From Flagellimonas eckloniae (GTDB lineage: Bacteria; Bacteroidota; Bacteroidia; Flavobacteriales; Flavobacteriaceae), in the NCBI RefSeq assembly GCF_001413955.1, contig NZ_LCTZ01000002.1, forward strand, positions 2,590,501 through 2,654,500: a stretch of 64,000 bases of DNA. Reading direction: 5' to 3'. A program made the position numbers and the translations under genes. Below are positions 43,853 to 53,909 of the stretch, piece by piece. Below the pieces are notes generated by a model. It did no database searches. It was not told the DNA's origin and saw nothing but the letters and a program-made list of their open reading frames with translations. How positions within the stretch are numbered: the first letter of the stretch is position 1; each line of letters starts with the position of its first letter.

Positions 43853-45567
43853 TATGCCTGTATTTTATTTTTTCTTTGCATGGCCCAATATGCTGTAATA
43901 AAATAGACGATGGTACAAACAAAGGCATACATATAAAATATTTCCCTATTTGATGTGTACATGGTTACATCCTGACTGGCAAACATAGTAATCCCCGCAA
44001 GCACCAAAGTTATGCCCAGTGATATAAGGGCAATAGTTTGAAGCAATTTTGTGAAAAGCGATTTGTCCGGAACTAGGACAGGTTCTTCTTTAGCCTTTTG
44101 TTCTTGATACATTTCGATATTCCTAGTACGAACCTCTTCTTCTTTTTCTTCAACCGGATATTTTTGCTTAGCTCCAAATTTGGATGCCAATAGTGTGTAC
44201 ATCAAAATGGTGAAAATCCAAGTGGGAATAAACAAATAGTAAAATGACATTACATTTAAAAAATCCAACCCAAATCCAAAAATAAGACCCAATACCCAGG
44301 AAGCTATGGCTGGAGTACTTGTGGTAAGTTTTTTATAGGAAGACCAATAACGTGTTAATCCTATTTTAGGAAAAATCTGGTGTTCGGCAAATACAATGGC
44401 ACCCACAGGTACCACCAAGAGTCCTGCATAAGTGAGAAGAGGCAATATCTGGGTAAACACAAAAGGAAAACAGGCAACAATTACGGTTACCAGACCAACC
44501 GCCAGCGTGGTTGTTTTTCTGGAATATTTTGTAAATATGGCTTGTGCTGCCAAGCCGGCGCGGTAAAGGTTGGCATTGGCCGTGGTCCAACCGGCAACAA
44601 TTACAATTACAAATCCAGACCATCCCAAAGCGTAGTAAGCCACATCTCCCGGGTCCAATTCCACAATGGATTTTCCAATAAGTACAGCTGTACCAGCTCC
44701 CATAATTCCTGCTGCGATCCAAGCTATATAGTGCCCAAAAAGCATTCCTGAACTTGTGGTCCATCCGTAGGATTTCTTTTTTGCATATCGAAGTAAAGCC
44801 ATATCAATAAGTCCAAAATGGGTGATGGTATTGGCCGCCCATGCAAAGCCAACCACTTCCAACAATCCTATCCCAGATTCACCATCACTGTTGGTCCCAG
44901 TCCATATAGATTGGTTCCCGATGGTCATGAAATCTTCCCATCCACCTAACATTGTTTCTCCAATTACTTCTAGGGACAAGGCGGGCATAAGTACCAAGGC
45001 ACCACTGGCAAACATGGTAAATAACCAAGGTGCGCAGATTCCCGAAAATTTTGATACGGCATTGAACCCATAGATTGCCACAAAAACCACAACAATTCCA
45101 ACAATCAACACTACCAAAACGAACCATACATTGGTAGGATACCAGTTGAGTTGCGCAGGAATGTCAAAAGCAAACCGAACCGCCGTTGACGACACTGTAA
45201 TCATGGCTGCCGATATGACCGTAAAAATGATGACATTAGCCCAATTATAAAGCTTGGTCATCTTATCTCCAGCTATTTTATTGAGATAGGTGTACAAGCT
45301 CATCCGCGTTTCTACGGCAATTGGTGTGGTAATCAAACTCCAACTTAAAATTGCCAGAACATTACCGATAAGCAAACCCAATATAATATCCATGGTTTTT
45401 GCCCCCAAGGCAACAAAAGTGGCTCCAATAACAAATTCGGTGGCAGCAACATGCTCACCTGCATAAAGCCCCAGAAAGTGACTCCAATGATGTAATTTAT
45501 GCTTGGCTACGGGTAGTTGTTCCTCATTTAGATTTTCGAATTGTTTAAAATCGTTGGTGTCGCTCAT
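43852..45567 (-). CDS. NCS1-family transporter
   Basis: A 571-residue membrane protein with about 12 helices and long N- and C-terminal tails. The first helix region ATEFVIGATFVALGAKTM and the inverted-repeat pattern with GYTIWAG-like sites resemble NCS1 symporters for nucleobases, hydantoins or allantoin. The exact substrate of this subgroup is unknown, but the coupled polyol dehydrogenase gene (stop and start overlap by one base) suggests a sugar alcohol or sugar acid derivative. It probably imports what SusCD bring to the periplasm. Confidence 0.8.
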   Translation of the reverse strand: MSDTNDFKQFENLNEEQLPVAKHKLHHWSHFLGLYAGEHVAATEFVIGATFVALGAKTMDIILGLLIGNVLAILSWSLITTPIAVETRMSLYTYLNKIAGDKMTKLYNWANVIIFTVISAAMITVSSTAVRFAFDIPAQLNWYPTNVWFVLVVLIVGIVVVFVAIYGFNAVSKFSGICAPWLFTMFASGALVLMPALSLEVIGETMLGGWEDFMTIGNQSIWTGTNSDGESGIGLLEVVGFAWAANTITHFGLIDMALLRYAKKKSYGWTTSSGMLFGHYIAWIAAGIMGAGTAVLIGKSIVELDPGDVAYYALGWSGFVIVIVAGWTTANANLYRAGLAAQAIFTKYSRKTTTLAVGLVTVIVACFPFVFTQILPLLTYAGLLVVPVGAIVFAEHQIFPKIGLTRYWSSYKKLTTSTPAIASWVLGLIFGFGLDFLNVMSFYYLFIPTWIFTILMYTLLASKFGAKQKYPVEEKEEEVRTRNIEMYQEQKAKEEPVLVPDKSLFTKLLQTIALISLGITLVLAGITMFASQDVTMYTSNREIFYMYAFVCTIVYFITAYWAMQRKNKIQA

Positions 45568-45689
45568 GACTTAAAGTTGTTTTTGGCTTATGGTATTTAG
45601 TGCTGTTTGAATTTATAAAAATTAATCCCATTTCTTTTCTACAGCATACTATTTTATACTATAGCTTTCTGCAAAAAAGAGAGATCCTG

Positions 45690-47366
45690 TTAATTATGAA
45701 GCCCTTTCCTTCTTAAATATTCCAAAACTATTTTGGGTCGATCCGTTTGGATAATGTTCGTTCCCTGATCAAGCACCCAACCCAAATGCTCCTCTGGATT
45801 TTCTACTATTTTTTCATCCGTATGGCCTGCAGAATGAAAAGGTTCCAAAGTATTCATCCAAAGCCATAGTCCTTTGCTTTTAGCTTTGGGTATTATTTGC
45901 AACAAGGTATCCTGTTCTGATAATGCTCTAGTCTGCAATATGACCGACCGGGTATTGACTACAAAAGTGCCCAGGTATTTCTCGGGGTTTTTAGTGTCAT
46001 GCTTTATCTTGGGCATGTACATTACACTATCAATTAAGCCACCTGAAAGCTTTTGTAACTTTTCATAAGGGTAGTAGCTGCTAAAAATAGTTTGGTCTAA
46101 AGTTTTTGTCTTTTTAAGAATAGGGTACACAAGGGGTATATGGTCTTCTCCTTTATCTATATTTATCAAAATTTTTCCCTTTACTTTTCTTAATGCCTCT
46201 TCAAGTGTGGGAACTTTATGGGTTGTTAAATCGTTTAGCCCGTCTTCCAGATTACAGTTTTTCAAAGAATCATAGGTCCTATTCTTCACCAAGCCCGTAC
46301 AGTTTGTTGTACGATCTAAATATTTATCATGCATTAAAATAGGGATGCTATCTGAGGTTACTGCAATATCGATTTCAACAATGTCCACTCCCATTTTTAT
46401 GGCCATTTCAATTGCCTGCAATGAATTTTCCGCGCCATTGCGCCAATCTCCCCTATGTGCAGCAACCATAATATAATTTTCAATTGGTTGATGTAGCATT
46501 TCTTTTAAGGCCTCAAAAGAACTTACCTTGGTTGCTTTTAGAATTTCTGCTTTTGAAAGGCCTTTGATCTCCAAAAATTTTCTCGCATAACGCAAACCAA
46601 GTAGTCGCTGGGATCTACTGTCAAAATGATGTTCATCAAAATTAATGAGCCCATCTGATTCAACTAAATGTGAATTGGGCACCGCTACTTCCATTTTTGA
46701 AATCTCTTTCCGTATGTTTTTATAATTAGCATTCCATAGCCCCAATTGCCCGCAGATCAAAGGGAGTTCTGGACTTAGCAAATCGGTCCTGTAATCAGAA
46801 ATAAGTGTCTTCAAATTTGCAAGGTATCCACTATAATTACTTCTATTTGATTCACCCTGATGCCAAATAATTGCTTCTAAACTAGCTGAAGGTTCTTTTT
46901 TTTGAGCCTGCATTATTCGTGCTATTGTTTTTTTGTAATACTGCGAAGCATCTCCTTTCATAAAACGTTCAATGGCGGTTCCTCCTCTCGCGTTTACCAC
47001 AAGTAAAATGGTATCTTTTGGATAAGCATTGTGCATGGCCCTTGCAAAAGTATATACGGGACCAAGTCTTTGCATATGGGCCTCTTTTCTAATGTTTGAA
47101 TACAGGTTAAGTGGATTTTGGGCAGATACAAAATTCCCTTTGTCATCCAAAATATAAACATTGGAAATACTTTTAAAATCCAATTCCGTTATGGCAGATC
47201 TACCTGCCATGTTAGATTGGCCCGAAAAAACAAATAGTTTTTTTTGGGCCCTAGCACTTGGTAGTGAGAACAGTGCAATAGTAATCAGGAGAATGATTGA
47301 TTTAATCCATGTTTTTGATCGGGAACAATATAAAGTATAGAAACTTCGTACGAAATAGTTCATCAT
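45690..47366 (-). CDS. SASA esterase - glycerophosphodiester phosphodiesterase fusion
   Basis: A 558-residue exported protein (signal peptide ends ARAQK). Residues about 44-270: SGNH-like SASA domain with FSGQSNMAG (nucleophile Ser51), IIWHQGESNRS and the late DEHHFDSRSQ site, known from sialate O-acetylesterases and acetylxylan esterases. Residues about 297-550: GDPD domain with AAHRGDWRNGAENS, EIDIAVTSD, ILMHDKYLDR and a C-terminal TDRP. The fusion could remove an acyl group and a glycerophosphoryl unit from the same polymer or lipid. It lies in the SusCD locus, 124 bp after SusD, with a terminator hairpin between. Confidence 0.87.
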   Translation of the reverse strand: MMNYFVRSFYTLYCSRSKTWIKSIILLITIALFSLPSARAQKKLFVFSGQSNMAGRSAITELDFKSISNVYILDDKGNFVSAQNPLNLYSNIRKEAHMQRLGPVYTFARAMHNAYPKDTILLVVNARGGTAIERFMKGDASQYYKKTIARIMQAQKKEPSASLEAIIWHQGESNRSNYSGYLANLKTLISDYRTDLLSPELPLICGQLGLWNANYKNIRKEISKMEVAVPNSHLVESDGLINFDEHHFDSRSQRLLGLRYARKFLEIKGLSKAEILKATKVSSFEALKEMLHQPIENYIMVAAHRGDWRNGAENSLQAIEMAIKMGVDIVEIDIAVTSDSIPILMHDKYLDRTTNCTGLVKNRTYDSLKNCNLEDGLNDLTTHKVPTLEEALRKVKGKILINIDKGEDHIPLVYPILKKTKTLDQTIFSSYYPYEKLQKLSGGLIDSVMYMPKIKHDTKNPEKYLGTFVVNTRSVILQTRALSEQDTLLQIIPKAKSKGLWLWMNTLEPFHSAGHTDEKIVENPEEHLGWVLDQGTNIIQTDRPKIVLEYLRRKGLHN

Positions 47367-47434
47367 TTTGTCTTGGCTTTCAATTTAGATTGTGGCAATT
47401 TGTTTTCTAAGAATAGTTCTAAAATTCGGAATAA

Positions 47435-47467
47435 AAAGGCGTAACATAACAGGTATGTTACGCCTTT
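47435..47467 (-). terminator. Strong hairpin terminator after susD
   Basis: A perfect 14-bp stem, AAAGGCGTAACATA with TATGTTACGCCTTT, around a five-base loop, flanked by T-runs in the leftward direction. It separates the SusCD pair from the SASA-GDPD gene. Confidence 0.8.
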
Positions 47468-47493
47468 AAAAAAACTAACTCAAAACTAAAATT

Positions 47494-49017
47494 TTAATAT
47501 CCAGGATTCTGCGTAAGATTTGGATTCGCCTCTATTTCTGTTTGAGGTATTGGCAATAATTCATTCCTGTTTGCAGTAAAGCCTCGCTCAACGGTGGCAT
47601 CCTCTTCAACAATTGTATTAATTATATTATCGGCAAGACCCAAAGTAACCAAATCGAACCAACGCTGACCTTCAAAAGCAAGCTCTACTCTCCGCTCATG
47701 GATAATCTCGTCTCTCAAATCACTTTGGGAAAGTCCGGCCAATCCAGGTAATCCTGCCCTATCCCTCACCAAATTGAGTGCCGGATGTCCGTCTCCATTC
47801 GTTTCGTTCAAAGCTTCCGCCTGCATCAATACCAAATCGGCATATCGCAATACGGGAACATCCAATGTTCCTTCATTAAAAGTTGCTGAAAAATCGGTAG
47901 ATACAAATTTGTACAAAAATAGATTTGTTGCCGTTCCTGGTGAATTGCCCCCTACAAAACCGCCTCCGTCTGTCCCATCATAGGTTAAACCAGCAAAAGT
48001 AAGTCCCTCGTGCATAATATTTACACTTAATCTGGGGTCTCTGCCAACATAGGTGTCATCTGTGGGATTATAATCTGAACCGTCTGCATAATCATAAGCA
48101 TCTGCAAAATTTTGATGAACATACATGACCAATACACCAGCTTGCCATGAATATCTTTCTAGATATGAGTTAGATAAGTCTATGGAATTAAATTTTACTG
48201 AGAATATGAATTCAGAATTTCCTTCATTGGCTTCGGTAAATAGTGACTTATAATCATTGGTGGGCGTATCCGTATCAAATAAATCATGCCCTCCACTGTC
48301 TGCCACAGCTATGGCGTCATTTATTGCGGTCAAAGCATCCGCCCAAGTTTTATTACCAATTCTTGCTTCATACAACATGACTTTAGCATGTAAACCCAAA
48401 ATAGCTTGCCTGGTTAATCTGCCGTCTGAAGATGTTGTGCCTAAAATAGCGGCAACAGCAACAAATTCATCTAAAACAAATTCAATAACGATATCACGAC
48501 TAGTCCTGCTTATTTGTAGAGCCTCATCTCTACTTATGGAAGTTGTGATAAATGGCACATCACCAAACAAGTACACTAGTTTCATATATGCCAACGCACG
48601 TAACCCTCTTGCTTCTGCCTTAATCAATTCCAAATCACTACTAGGTATTCCATCTACTCCATCAGCATTATCCAATAATAAATTTGCTCTTTGTATTAAT
48701 ACATAGGCATCTTGATAATTATCTATAAATGAAGCTGCAACTTCAACTTGATTCCCAGCGGCAAAATTAAATACATCAGGTGCAAAGTTTGGAGCTACAA
48801 TACAATTATCGCTCAACCCATCCAACAATACTTGTTCTCCATACATCCCCTCAAGCTGTAAAGCATCATAAATACCATATAAACCAGCATTTAAATTTTC
48901 AGGAGACGTATAAAAAACATCAGAACCAACAGAGTTTAAAGGGTCTAATTCTAGATTATCGCATGATACATAAGCAACCAGTATCAGCAATACGTATATT
49001 TTTACAATTAATTTCAT
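47494..49017 (-). CDS. susD: SusD-family surface nutrient-binding lipoprotein
   Basis: A 507-residue lipoprotein (lipobox YVSC, Cys19) with the SusD/RagB plan: an N-terminal TPR-like region with LDPLNSVGSDVFYTSPENL, a middle AEARGLRALAYMKLVYLFGDVP block, and the C-terminal ERRVELAFEGQRWFDLVTLG with closing LLPIPQTEIEANPNLTQNPGY, given partly. It caps the SusC channel encoded 11 bp upstream and binds the incoming oligomer. No substrate can be assigned; the genes around it suggest a phosphodiester- and acyl-bearing molecule. Confidence 0.95.
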   Translation of the reverse strand: MKLIVKIYVLLILVAYVSCDNLELDPLNSVGSDVFYTSPENLNAGLYGIYDALQLEGMYGEQVLLDGLSDNCIVAPNFAPDVFNFAAGNQVEVAASFIDNYQDAYVLIQRANLLLDNADGVDGIPSSDLELIKAEARGLRALAYMKLVYLFGDVPFITTSISRDEALQISRTSRDIVIEFVLDEFVAVAAILGTTSSDGRLTRQAILGLHAKVMLYEARIGNKTWADALTAINDAIAVADSGGHDLFDTDTPTNDYKSLFTEANEGNSEFIFSVKFNSIDLSNSYLERYSWQAGVLVMYVHQNFADAYDYADGSDYNPTDDTYVGRDPRLSVNIMHEGLTFAGLTYDGTDGGGFVGGNSPGTATNLFLYKFVSTDFSATFNEGTLDVPVLRYADLVLMQAEALNETNGDGHPALNLVRDRAGLPGLAGLSQSDLRDEIIHERRVELAFEGQRWFDLVTLGLADNIINTIVEEDATVERGFTANRNELLPIPQTEIEANPNLTQNPGY

Positions 49018-49028
49018 AATATCTTTTT

Positions 49029-52000
49029 TTAAAATTTCAGGTTAAGTCCAAGGGTAACAACTTTGGCCTGTGGCAATGTAGCCGCAAAGTGATTGGTAAA
49101 TGCATTTCGTTCAGGATCTAAATCATCCAATTCTGATTTGGTCCATAAATTTTGTCCACTTAAATAGATCCTTAAATTGTCAACAGATAGCTTTTCAAGA
49201 ATGGATTCGGGCAAAGAATACCCTACTACAATATTTTTTAGGCGTAAAAATTTTCTATCGATAATCCAATTGGAAGTCTGTGCAAGACCGCCAACGCCTT
49301 CAATGGTATTTCCGTTCCAACCTTCTCTGTCAACGAAAATTCTTGGTACGATATTACTACGATTCTCTTCCGTCCATCCATCTAACCAGTATTCCCTTAA
49401 ACCAGAGTGTCCAAAATTACCGGTATATCTATTGACCAATGAATTTGCAGTGCCGATTCCTTGGAACAACATTCCCAAATCCCATCTTTTATATTCAAAA
49501 TCAAAGTTGAATCCATATAACCATTCTGGATTGGGATTACCGATTACGACCATGTCATCCTCATTTATTGCTCCGTCATTATTTTGATCTGTATACTTAA
49601 TGTCACCTGGACGTGGCACATTACTTCCCAACCAGGTAAAATCCAATGGTTCCAATAAATTACCGCTATCATCAAAATCCTCTACTTGGTAAATACCACC
49701 AAATTCATGACCGTAAAAAGAATTAATAGGTTCTCCCCTGATCCACCAGCCTTGACCAACTCGTCTTTGATCATCTGGCCCTGCCAAACTTGGATCTACT
49801 TCAAGAACCTTATTTTTAACGTGGGTCACATTTACACTTGCCGACATTCTCAAATCGCCAATATTATGACGAGCACTAAGGGTCAAGTCCCATCCTTTAT
49901 TTTCAATTGATGCCGCATTCACAGAGATATCGGAATCAATACCCGAGGTAAGTGGGTTTGCTAAATCTGTTAATATTCCTGTACTTTCTTTGATAAAATA
50001 ATCCGCCTCTAGTGAAATTTTTCCATTAAAAAATTTCAAATCAACCCCAACATCAGTAACAGTTGTTTCTTCCCATGCCAAGTTTGGATTCCCTAATTTG
50101 CTTAAGGAAGCTCCAGATACACCATTATAATCGGACCCCAAAACTACTTCAGAAGCATATGGGTACAAGTTTGTACTTTGAACCCCTAGTTTACCCCACG
50201 ACCCTCGTAACTTGAAATAAGTAAAGAAGTCACTTTTCCAAAAATTTTCATTCGATACTACATATCCAACAGATAAGCCGGGAAAGGTTGCCCATCTACT
50301 TTGTGAACCAAATCTTGATGAACCATCACGCCTAATATTTGCCTCTAGCAAATATTTATTTTTGTAGTTATAATTTAATCTGCCAAAAACAGATTGCAAT
50401 GCCCATTCACCATTATAGTTGTTTATATCGACTGCTTCTGTACCATTACCAACTCGCACCAAAGAAGTTGACCCAAATCCTTTTTCAAAAGTTGCAATTC
50501 TTCTAATACTTGAAGTCTCTTCATTGGCTCCTACTAGAAAGTTAAAATTGTGGTCTCCAAATGATTTTGTATAAGTGGCTTGAAGCCAGTTGGTACGATT
50601 TAGTATTGTTGATTCTCTAGCAATTAGCAAACTTCCAGCTTCACGCACTGCAGTCCTATTTCCAAATCTGTCATATTGTTCGTGTTCTAAACGTACATCT
50701 TGATACGATTCTTGTTGGAAGTTTAATGCAGAGGTATACCTAAGCTTAAGGCCTTCAATAGGTTCGTACTCTACAAAAGCATTCCCCAAAAACTCATTTC
50801 CATCAATATTTACCCATTGATTATCAATAAGGGCTTGCACGTTGTGCCTTTGAGACCTTGTTGATTCACCACCGGTTCCACCATATCTTCCAAACTCATC
50901 AAAAACAAAACCATTGGGAGCACTTACGTTAAGTATGGTAAATAAAAAGCTTCCTTTATTCCCATCATCCGAAAAACTTGGAACAATCCCTTCGCCTTCA
51001 GGTATACCCCGTTGCGAACTATTAGCAGGAGCATCATTCTTGGTTGCTTGGCGGTTTTCACTATTGATAAATGATAGAGATGTCCCTATTTTTACCTTAC
51101 TGCCTAAATTAACGTCTAAATTTAATCGTGTATTCAACCGTTTTAAAAAGTAATCTCCTTCCAAAAAGCTTTTTTGATCTAAATAACTTGTAGACCATCG
51201 ATACTTCACATTTTCGGAGCCCCCAGAAATGGATAAATCATTGTTTTGTATGGATCCGGTATTCACATAATCCCCAAGCCAATCCTTGGAGCCCAAAGCT
51301 GAAATCTCGTCGATTAACTCCGGTGTAAAAGGATGGGTTCTACCAGAATAAGCAGCAGCCTGAACATAAGTTTCCAAATAGGTTCTTGTATCTGTTACAG
51401 TATTGGCCAAAACAGTTGGAGATGTTATGCCATAGTACGAATTGAAACTCACTGAAGGCTTGCCTGTTTTACCTCTTTTCGTTGTAATGAGTATAACTCC
51501 ATTTGCAGCTCTCGTACCATAAATAGCAGCTGAAGCGGCATCTTTTAATACGTTTATGGTTTCAATGTCGTTAGAATTAATACTATTTAGCGGGCCTTCT
51601 ATCCCGTCAATTAAAACTAATGGGTCAGAATTATTCAATGTTCCTACCCCCCTTACATTAATTGTAGCATTGTCATTACCAGGTTCTCCAGAATTGGTAT
51701 TAATATAGACCCCAGATGCAACTCCTTGTAATGCTTGCGACCCCTGGGTTATTGGTCTTTTATTAATATCATCACCTTTTACACTTACAACTGCTCCTGT
51801 TAGATTAGCTTTTTTCTGCGAACCATAACCAACCACAACAACTTCATCTAGTTTTGCTGCATCTTCTTGTAATATGATATCTATGGTAGCTTGCCCATTT
51901 ACTGCTATTTCTTTCGGTAAAAAACCGATATAGGAAATTACAAGGATTGGGTTTTCAGTGGAAAGCTCTAAAGTATAGTTTCCATCAAAATCGGTCTGCG

Positions 52001-52502
52001 TACCATTGGTGGTCCCTTTTTCAACAACATTGGCTCCAGGAAGTGGTTGACCATTCTGATCTGTAACCGTTCCGTTTAGCGCTGTTTGCTGTTTGTCATT
52101 TTCTATAGCTTTTAGGTCTGACAATTTTGAGATGTTTCCTTTACGTTTAACTAAGTATACCAATCTGTCATTAATATTGAACGTTGTATTGGTGCCTTTA
52201 AGAATGCGTTTAAGAATAGTGCTGATTTTTTCATTTTCAGCAGTAATTGAAACATTTCTTTTTAAATCAACATCTTCTAACTTATAAATAAACCTGAATT
52301 CAGTAGTACTTTCAATTTTATCGATAAGCTGTGCTACTGTTACGTTGTTTAATTCCAGAGATATATTGGTTCTTTGGCCATAGGTATCATTTGCTTTCAT
52401 TGAAAACAAAACAACAATGATAAATAAGGCACTCAATTTCATTTTTAAATCGAATTTCAACAAGGGCAGACGCCTTCCTGTTGGGGTAAGAAGTTTTTTC
52501 AT
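49029..52502 (-). CDS. susC: SusC-family TonB-dependent transporter with STN domain
   Basis: A 1157-residue outer-membrane channel from the start at 52502; the 25 codons before it have no signal-like character. Order: signal peptide, STN (secretin/TonB N-terminal, about 45-120), a carboxypeptidase-like domain (NGTVTDQNGQPLPGANVVEKGT), a TonB plug with the SusC mark VVVVGYG then the LVLIDGIEG strand, and a long barrel ending in a short strand. The STN domain is the mark of receptors that signal through the FecR/sigma pair encoded directly upstream (52666-54500). Together with SusD it imports an oligomer of unknown kind. Confidence 0.96.
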   Translation of the reverse strand: MKKLLTPTGRRLPLLKFDLKMKLSALFIIVVLFSMKANDTYGQRTNISLELNNVTVAQLIDKIESTTEFRFIYKLEDVDLKRNVSITAENEKISTILKRILKGTNTTFNINDRLVYLVKRKGNISKLSDLKAIENDKQQTALNGTVTDQNGQPLPGANVVEKGTTNGTQTDFDGNYTLELSTENPILVISYIGFLPKEIAVNGQATIDIILQEDAAKLDEVVVVGYGSQKKANLTGAVVSVKGDDINKRPITQGSQALQGVASGVYINTNSGEPGNDNATINVRGVGTLNNSDPLVLIDGIEGPLNSINSNDIETINVLKDAASAAIYGTRAANGVILITTKRGKTGKPSVSFNSYYGITSPTVLANTVTDTRTYLETYVQAAAYSGRTHPFTPELIDEISALGSKDWLGDYVNTGSIQNNDLSISGGSENVKYRWSTSYLDQKSFLEGDYFLKRLNTRLNLDVNLGSKVKIGTSLSFINSENRQATKNDAPANSSQRGIPEGEGIVPSFSDDGNKGSFLFTILNVSAPNGFVFDEFGRYGGTGGESTRSQRHNVQALIDNQWVNIDGNEFLGNAFVEYEPIEGLKLRYTSALNFQQESYQDVRLEHEQYDRFGNRTAVREAGSLLIARESTILNRTNWLQATYTKSFGDHNFNFLVGANEETSSIRRIATFEKGFGSTSLVRVGNGTEAVDINNYNGEWALQSVFGRLNYNYKNKYLLEANIRRDGSSRFGSQSRWATFPGLSVGYVVSNENFWKSDFFTYFKLRGSWGKLGVQSTNLYPYASEVVLGSDYNGVSGASLSKLGNPNLAWEETTVTDVGVDLKFFNGKISLEADYFIKESTGILTDLANPLTSGIDSDISVNAASIENKGWDLTLSARHNIGDLRMSASVNVTHVKNKVLEVDPSLAGPDDQRRVGQGWWIRGEPINSFYGHEFGGIYQVEDFDDSGNLLEPLDFTWLGSNVPRPGDIKYTDQNNDGAINEDDMVVIGNPNPEWLYGFNFDFEYKRWDLGMLFQGIGTANSLVNRYTGNFGHSGLREYWLDGWTEENRSNIVPRIFVDREGWNGNTIEGVGGLAQTSNWIIDRKFLRLKNIVVGYSLPESILEKLSVDNLRIYLSGQNLWTKSELDDLDPERNAFTNHFAATLPQAKVVTLGLNLKF

Positions 52503-52665
52503 ACTTTTATAATGTTTATACGTGGTTATACTTTTTAGTAGAATCACTTTAATACAATCGGGAAATGCTGGTAACATTTTCCGATTTTTTTATTTCTATT
52601 TTTTTTAGAAATTTTAAAGTGACACTTATTAAATGGTAAATAGGTGTTATGTCATAGTCTATTGT

Positions 52666-53787
52666 TTAGTTTATAATTAGTTCATTGTTTATTAAGCTAT
52701 ATTCTATATCGTAATTTTCCCTTAAGCTTTCTAAAACTTTGGACAAGGGCTCATTTCCAAAACTGGCATTGAATATTTTATCTGATAATTCTTTGTTGTT
52801 CATTACGATTTTGATGTCATAATGCCTTTCCAATTTTTTCATGATATTTTTGAAGGACATATTTCTAAAAACCAACTCGCCTTTCATCCAAGAGGTATAA
52901 ATATCTGTAATCACCTCTTCAGTGCTAATTTGCTCTGTTGATTTATTGTACTTAGCCTGAAAGCCGGGCTCAAGAATGGTACTTTTCTGTGAATCGTACG
53001 CAACACTATTGGAATACAGGCCAACAGAACCTTCTACAAGTACAATTTCCGTTATCTCATCTTCAGGATATGCATTAACATTGAATTGTGTGCCCAGTAC
53101 CCGTACATTTAAATTGTTTGCGCTAACAATAAAGGGATGAAGTGGATTTTTGGCTACATCCAAGTAGGCTTCACCAGTTATGAATATTTGTCTATCCTGT
53201 CCTTTGAGAAATTTAATAGGATATTTTATGGAAGATCCAGCATTTAAATGCGCCTTGGTACCATCCGATAACTGCAGCTCAAAGGTCTTGCCATAGGGTA
53301 CTCTTAACGTATTAAAAGCTATTTCCTCAACAAAGCTTTTGTTGTCATATACCAATTGATTGCCATTCTGCTGGCCAATTAAATTACCATCTTCATCAAG
53401 GATACGGGTTGCGCCATTTTCTTCAATAACTTTTATACTACCATCTTCAAGTTCTAGTGTAATGGCATTTTCGGGAATTAATCCTGACGAGGTAGCAGAG
53501 GTATTTTGAAGATATAAGTATCCCGTGGCTATAAGACCGATAAATATAGCCGCAACTGAAGCTGCTAATCTCCATGTTTGGGTCTTTGCTTTCTTATTGG
53601 AAACCATGTCAATTCCAGACCAAATAGATTCTTGAAATTGAGCTTTTTCCGCATTATTTTTAAAATTGATCCCTTGGCTCCTTGATTTCAGTTCCTCCTC
53701 GAATTTTTCAAGAATTTTGGTCTCATCCTCAGATAAGGTGCCTTCGAGGTATTTATTAAGTAATCTTTTGAATTCTTGTTCTTGCAT
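52666..53787 (-). CDS. FecR-family anti-sigma factor
   Basis: A 373-residue protein with a cytoplasmic N-terminal part (about 1-80, sigma binding), one membrane helix (about 84-103) and a periplasmic FecR domain (LRVPYGKTFELQLSDGTKAHLNAGSSIKYP, given in part as GSSIKYP and FITGEAYLDVAKN), ending with the DUF4974 module. It passes the signal from the STN domain of SusC to the sigma factor. The gene lies between the sigma gene (123 bp) and susC (163 bp), the standard order. Confidence 0.93.
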   Translation of the reverse strand: MQEQEFKRLLNKYLEGTLSEDETKILEKFEEELKSRSQGINFKNNAEKAQFQESIWSGIDMVSNKKAKTQTWRLAASVAAIFIGLIATGYLYLQNTSATSSGLIPENAITLELEDGSIKVIEENGATRILDEDGNLIGQQNGNQLVYDNKSFVEEIAFNTLRVPYGKTFELQLSDGTKAHLNAGSSIKYPIKFLKGQDRQIFITGEAYLDVAKNPLHPFIVSANNLNVRVLGTQFNVNAYPEDEITEIVLVEGSVGLYSNSVAYDSQKSTILEPGFQAKYNKSTEQISTEEVITDIYTSWMKGELVFRNMSFKNIMKKLERHYDIKIVMNNKELSDKIFNASFGNEPLSKVLESLRENYDIEYSLINNELIIN

Positions 53788-53909
53788 AAAAATTGGGCTA
53801 CAAGAATAAGAACCCTAAATGCAGTACAACTCACACAACAAATATGTTTTTAACGTTTCTTTAACATTTAAGGATTGTACAAATAATTGTAACTGGCTTC
53901 GGAAAGCAA

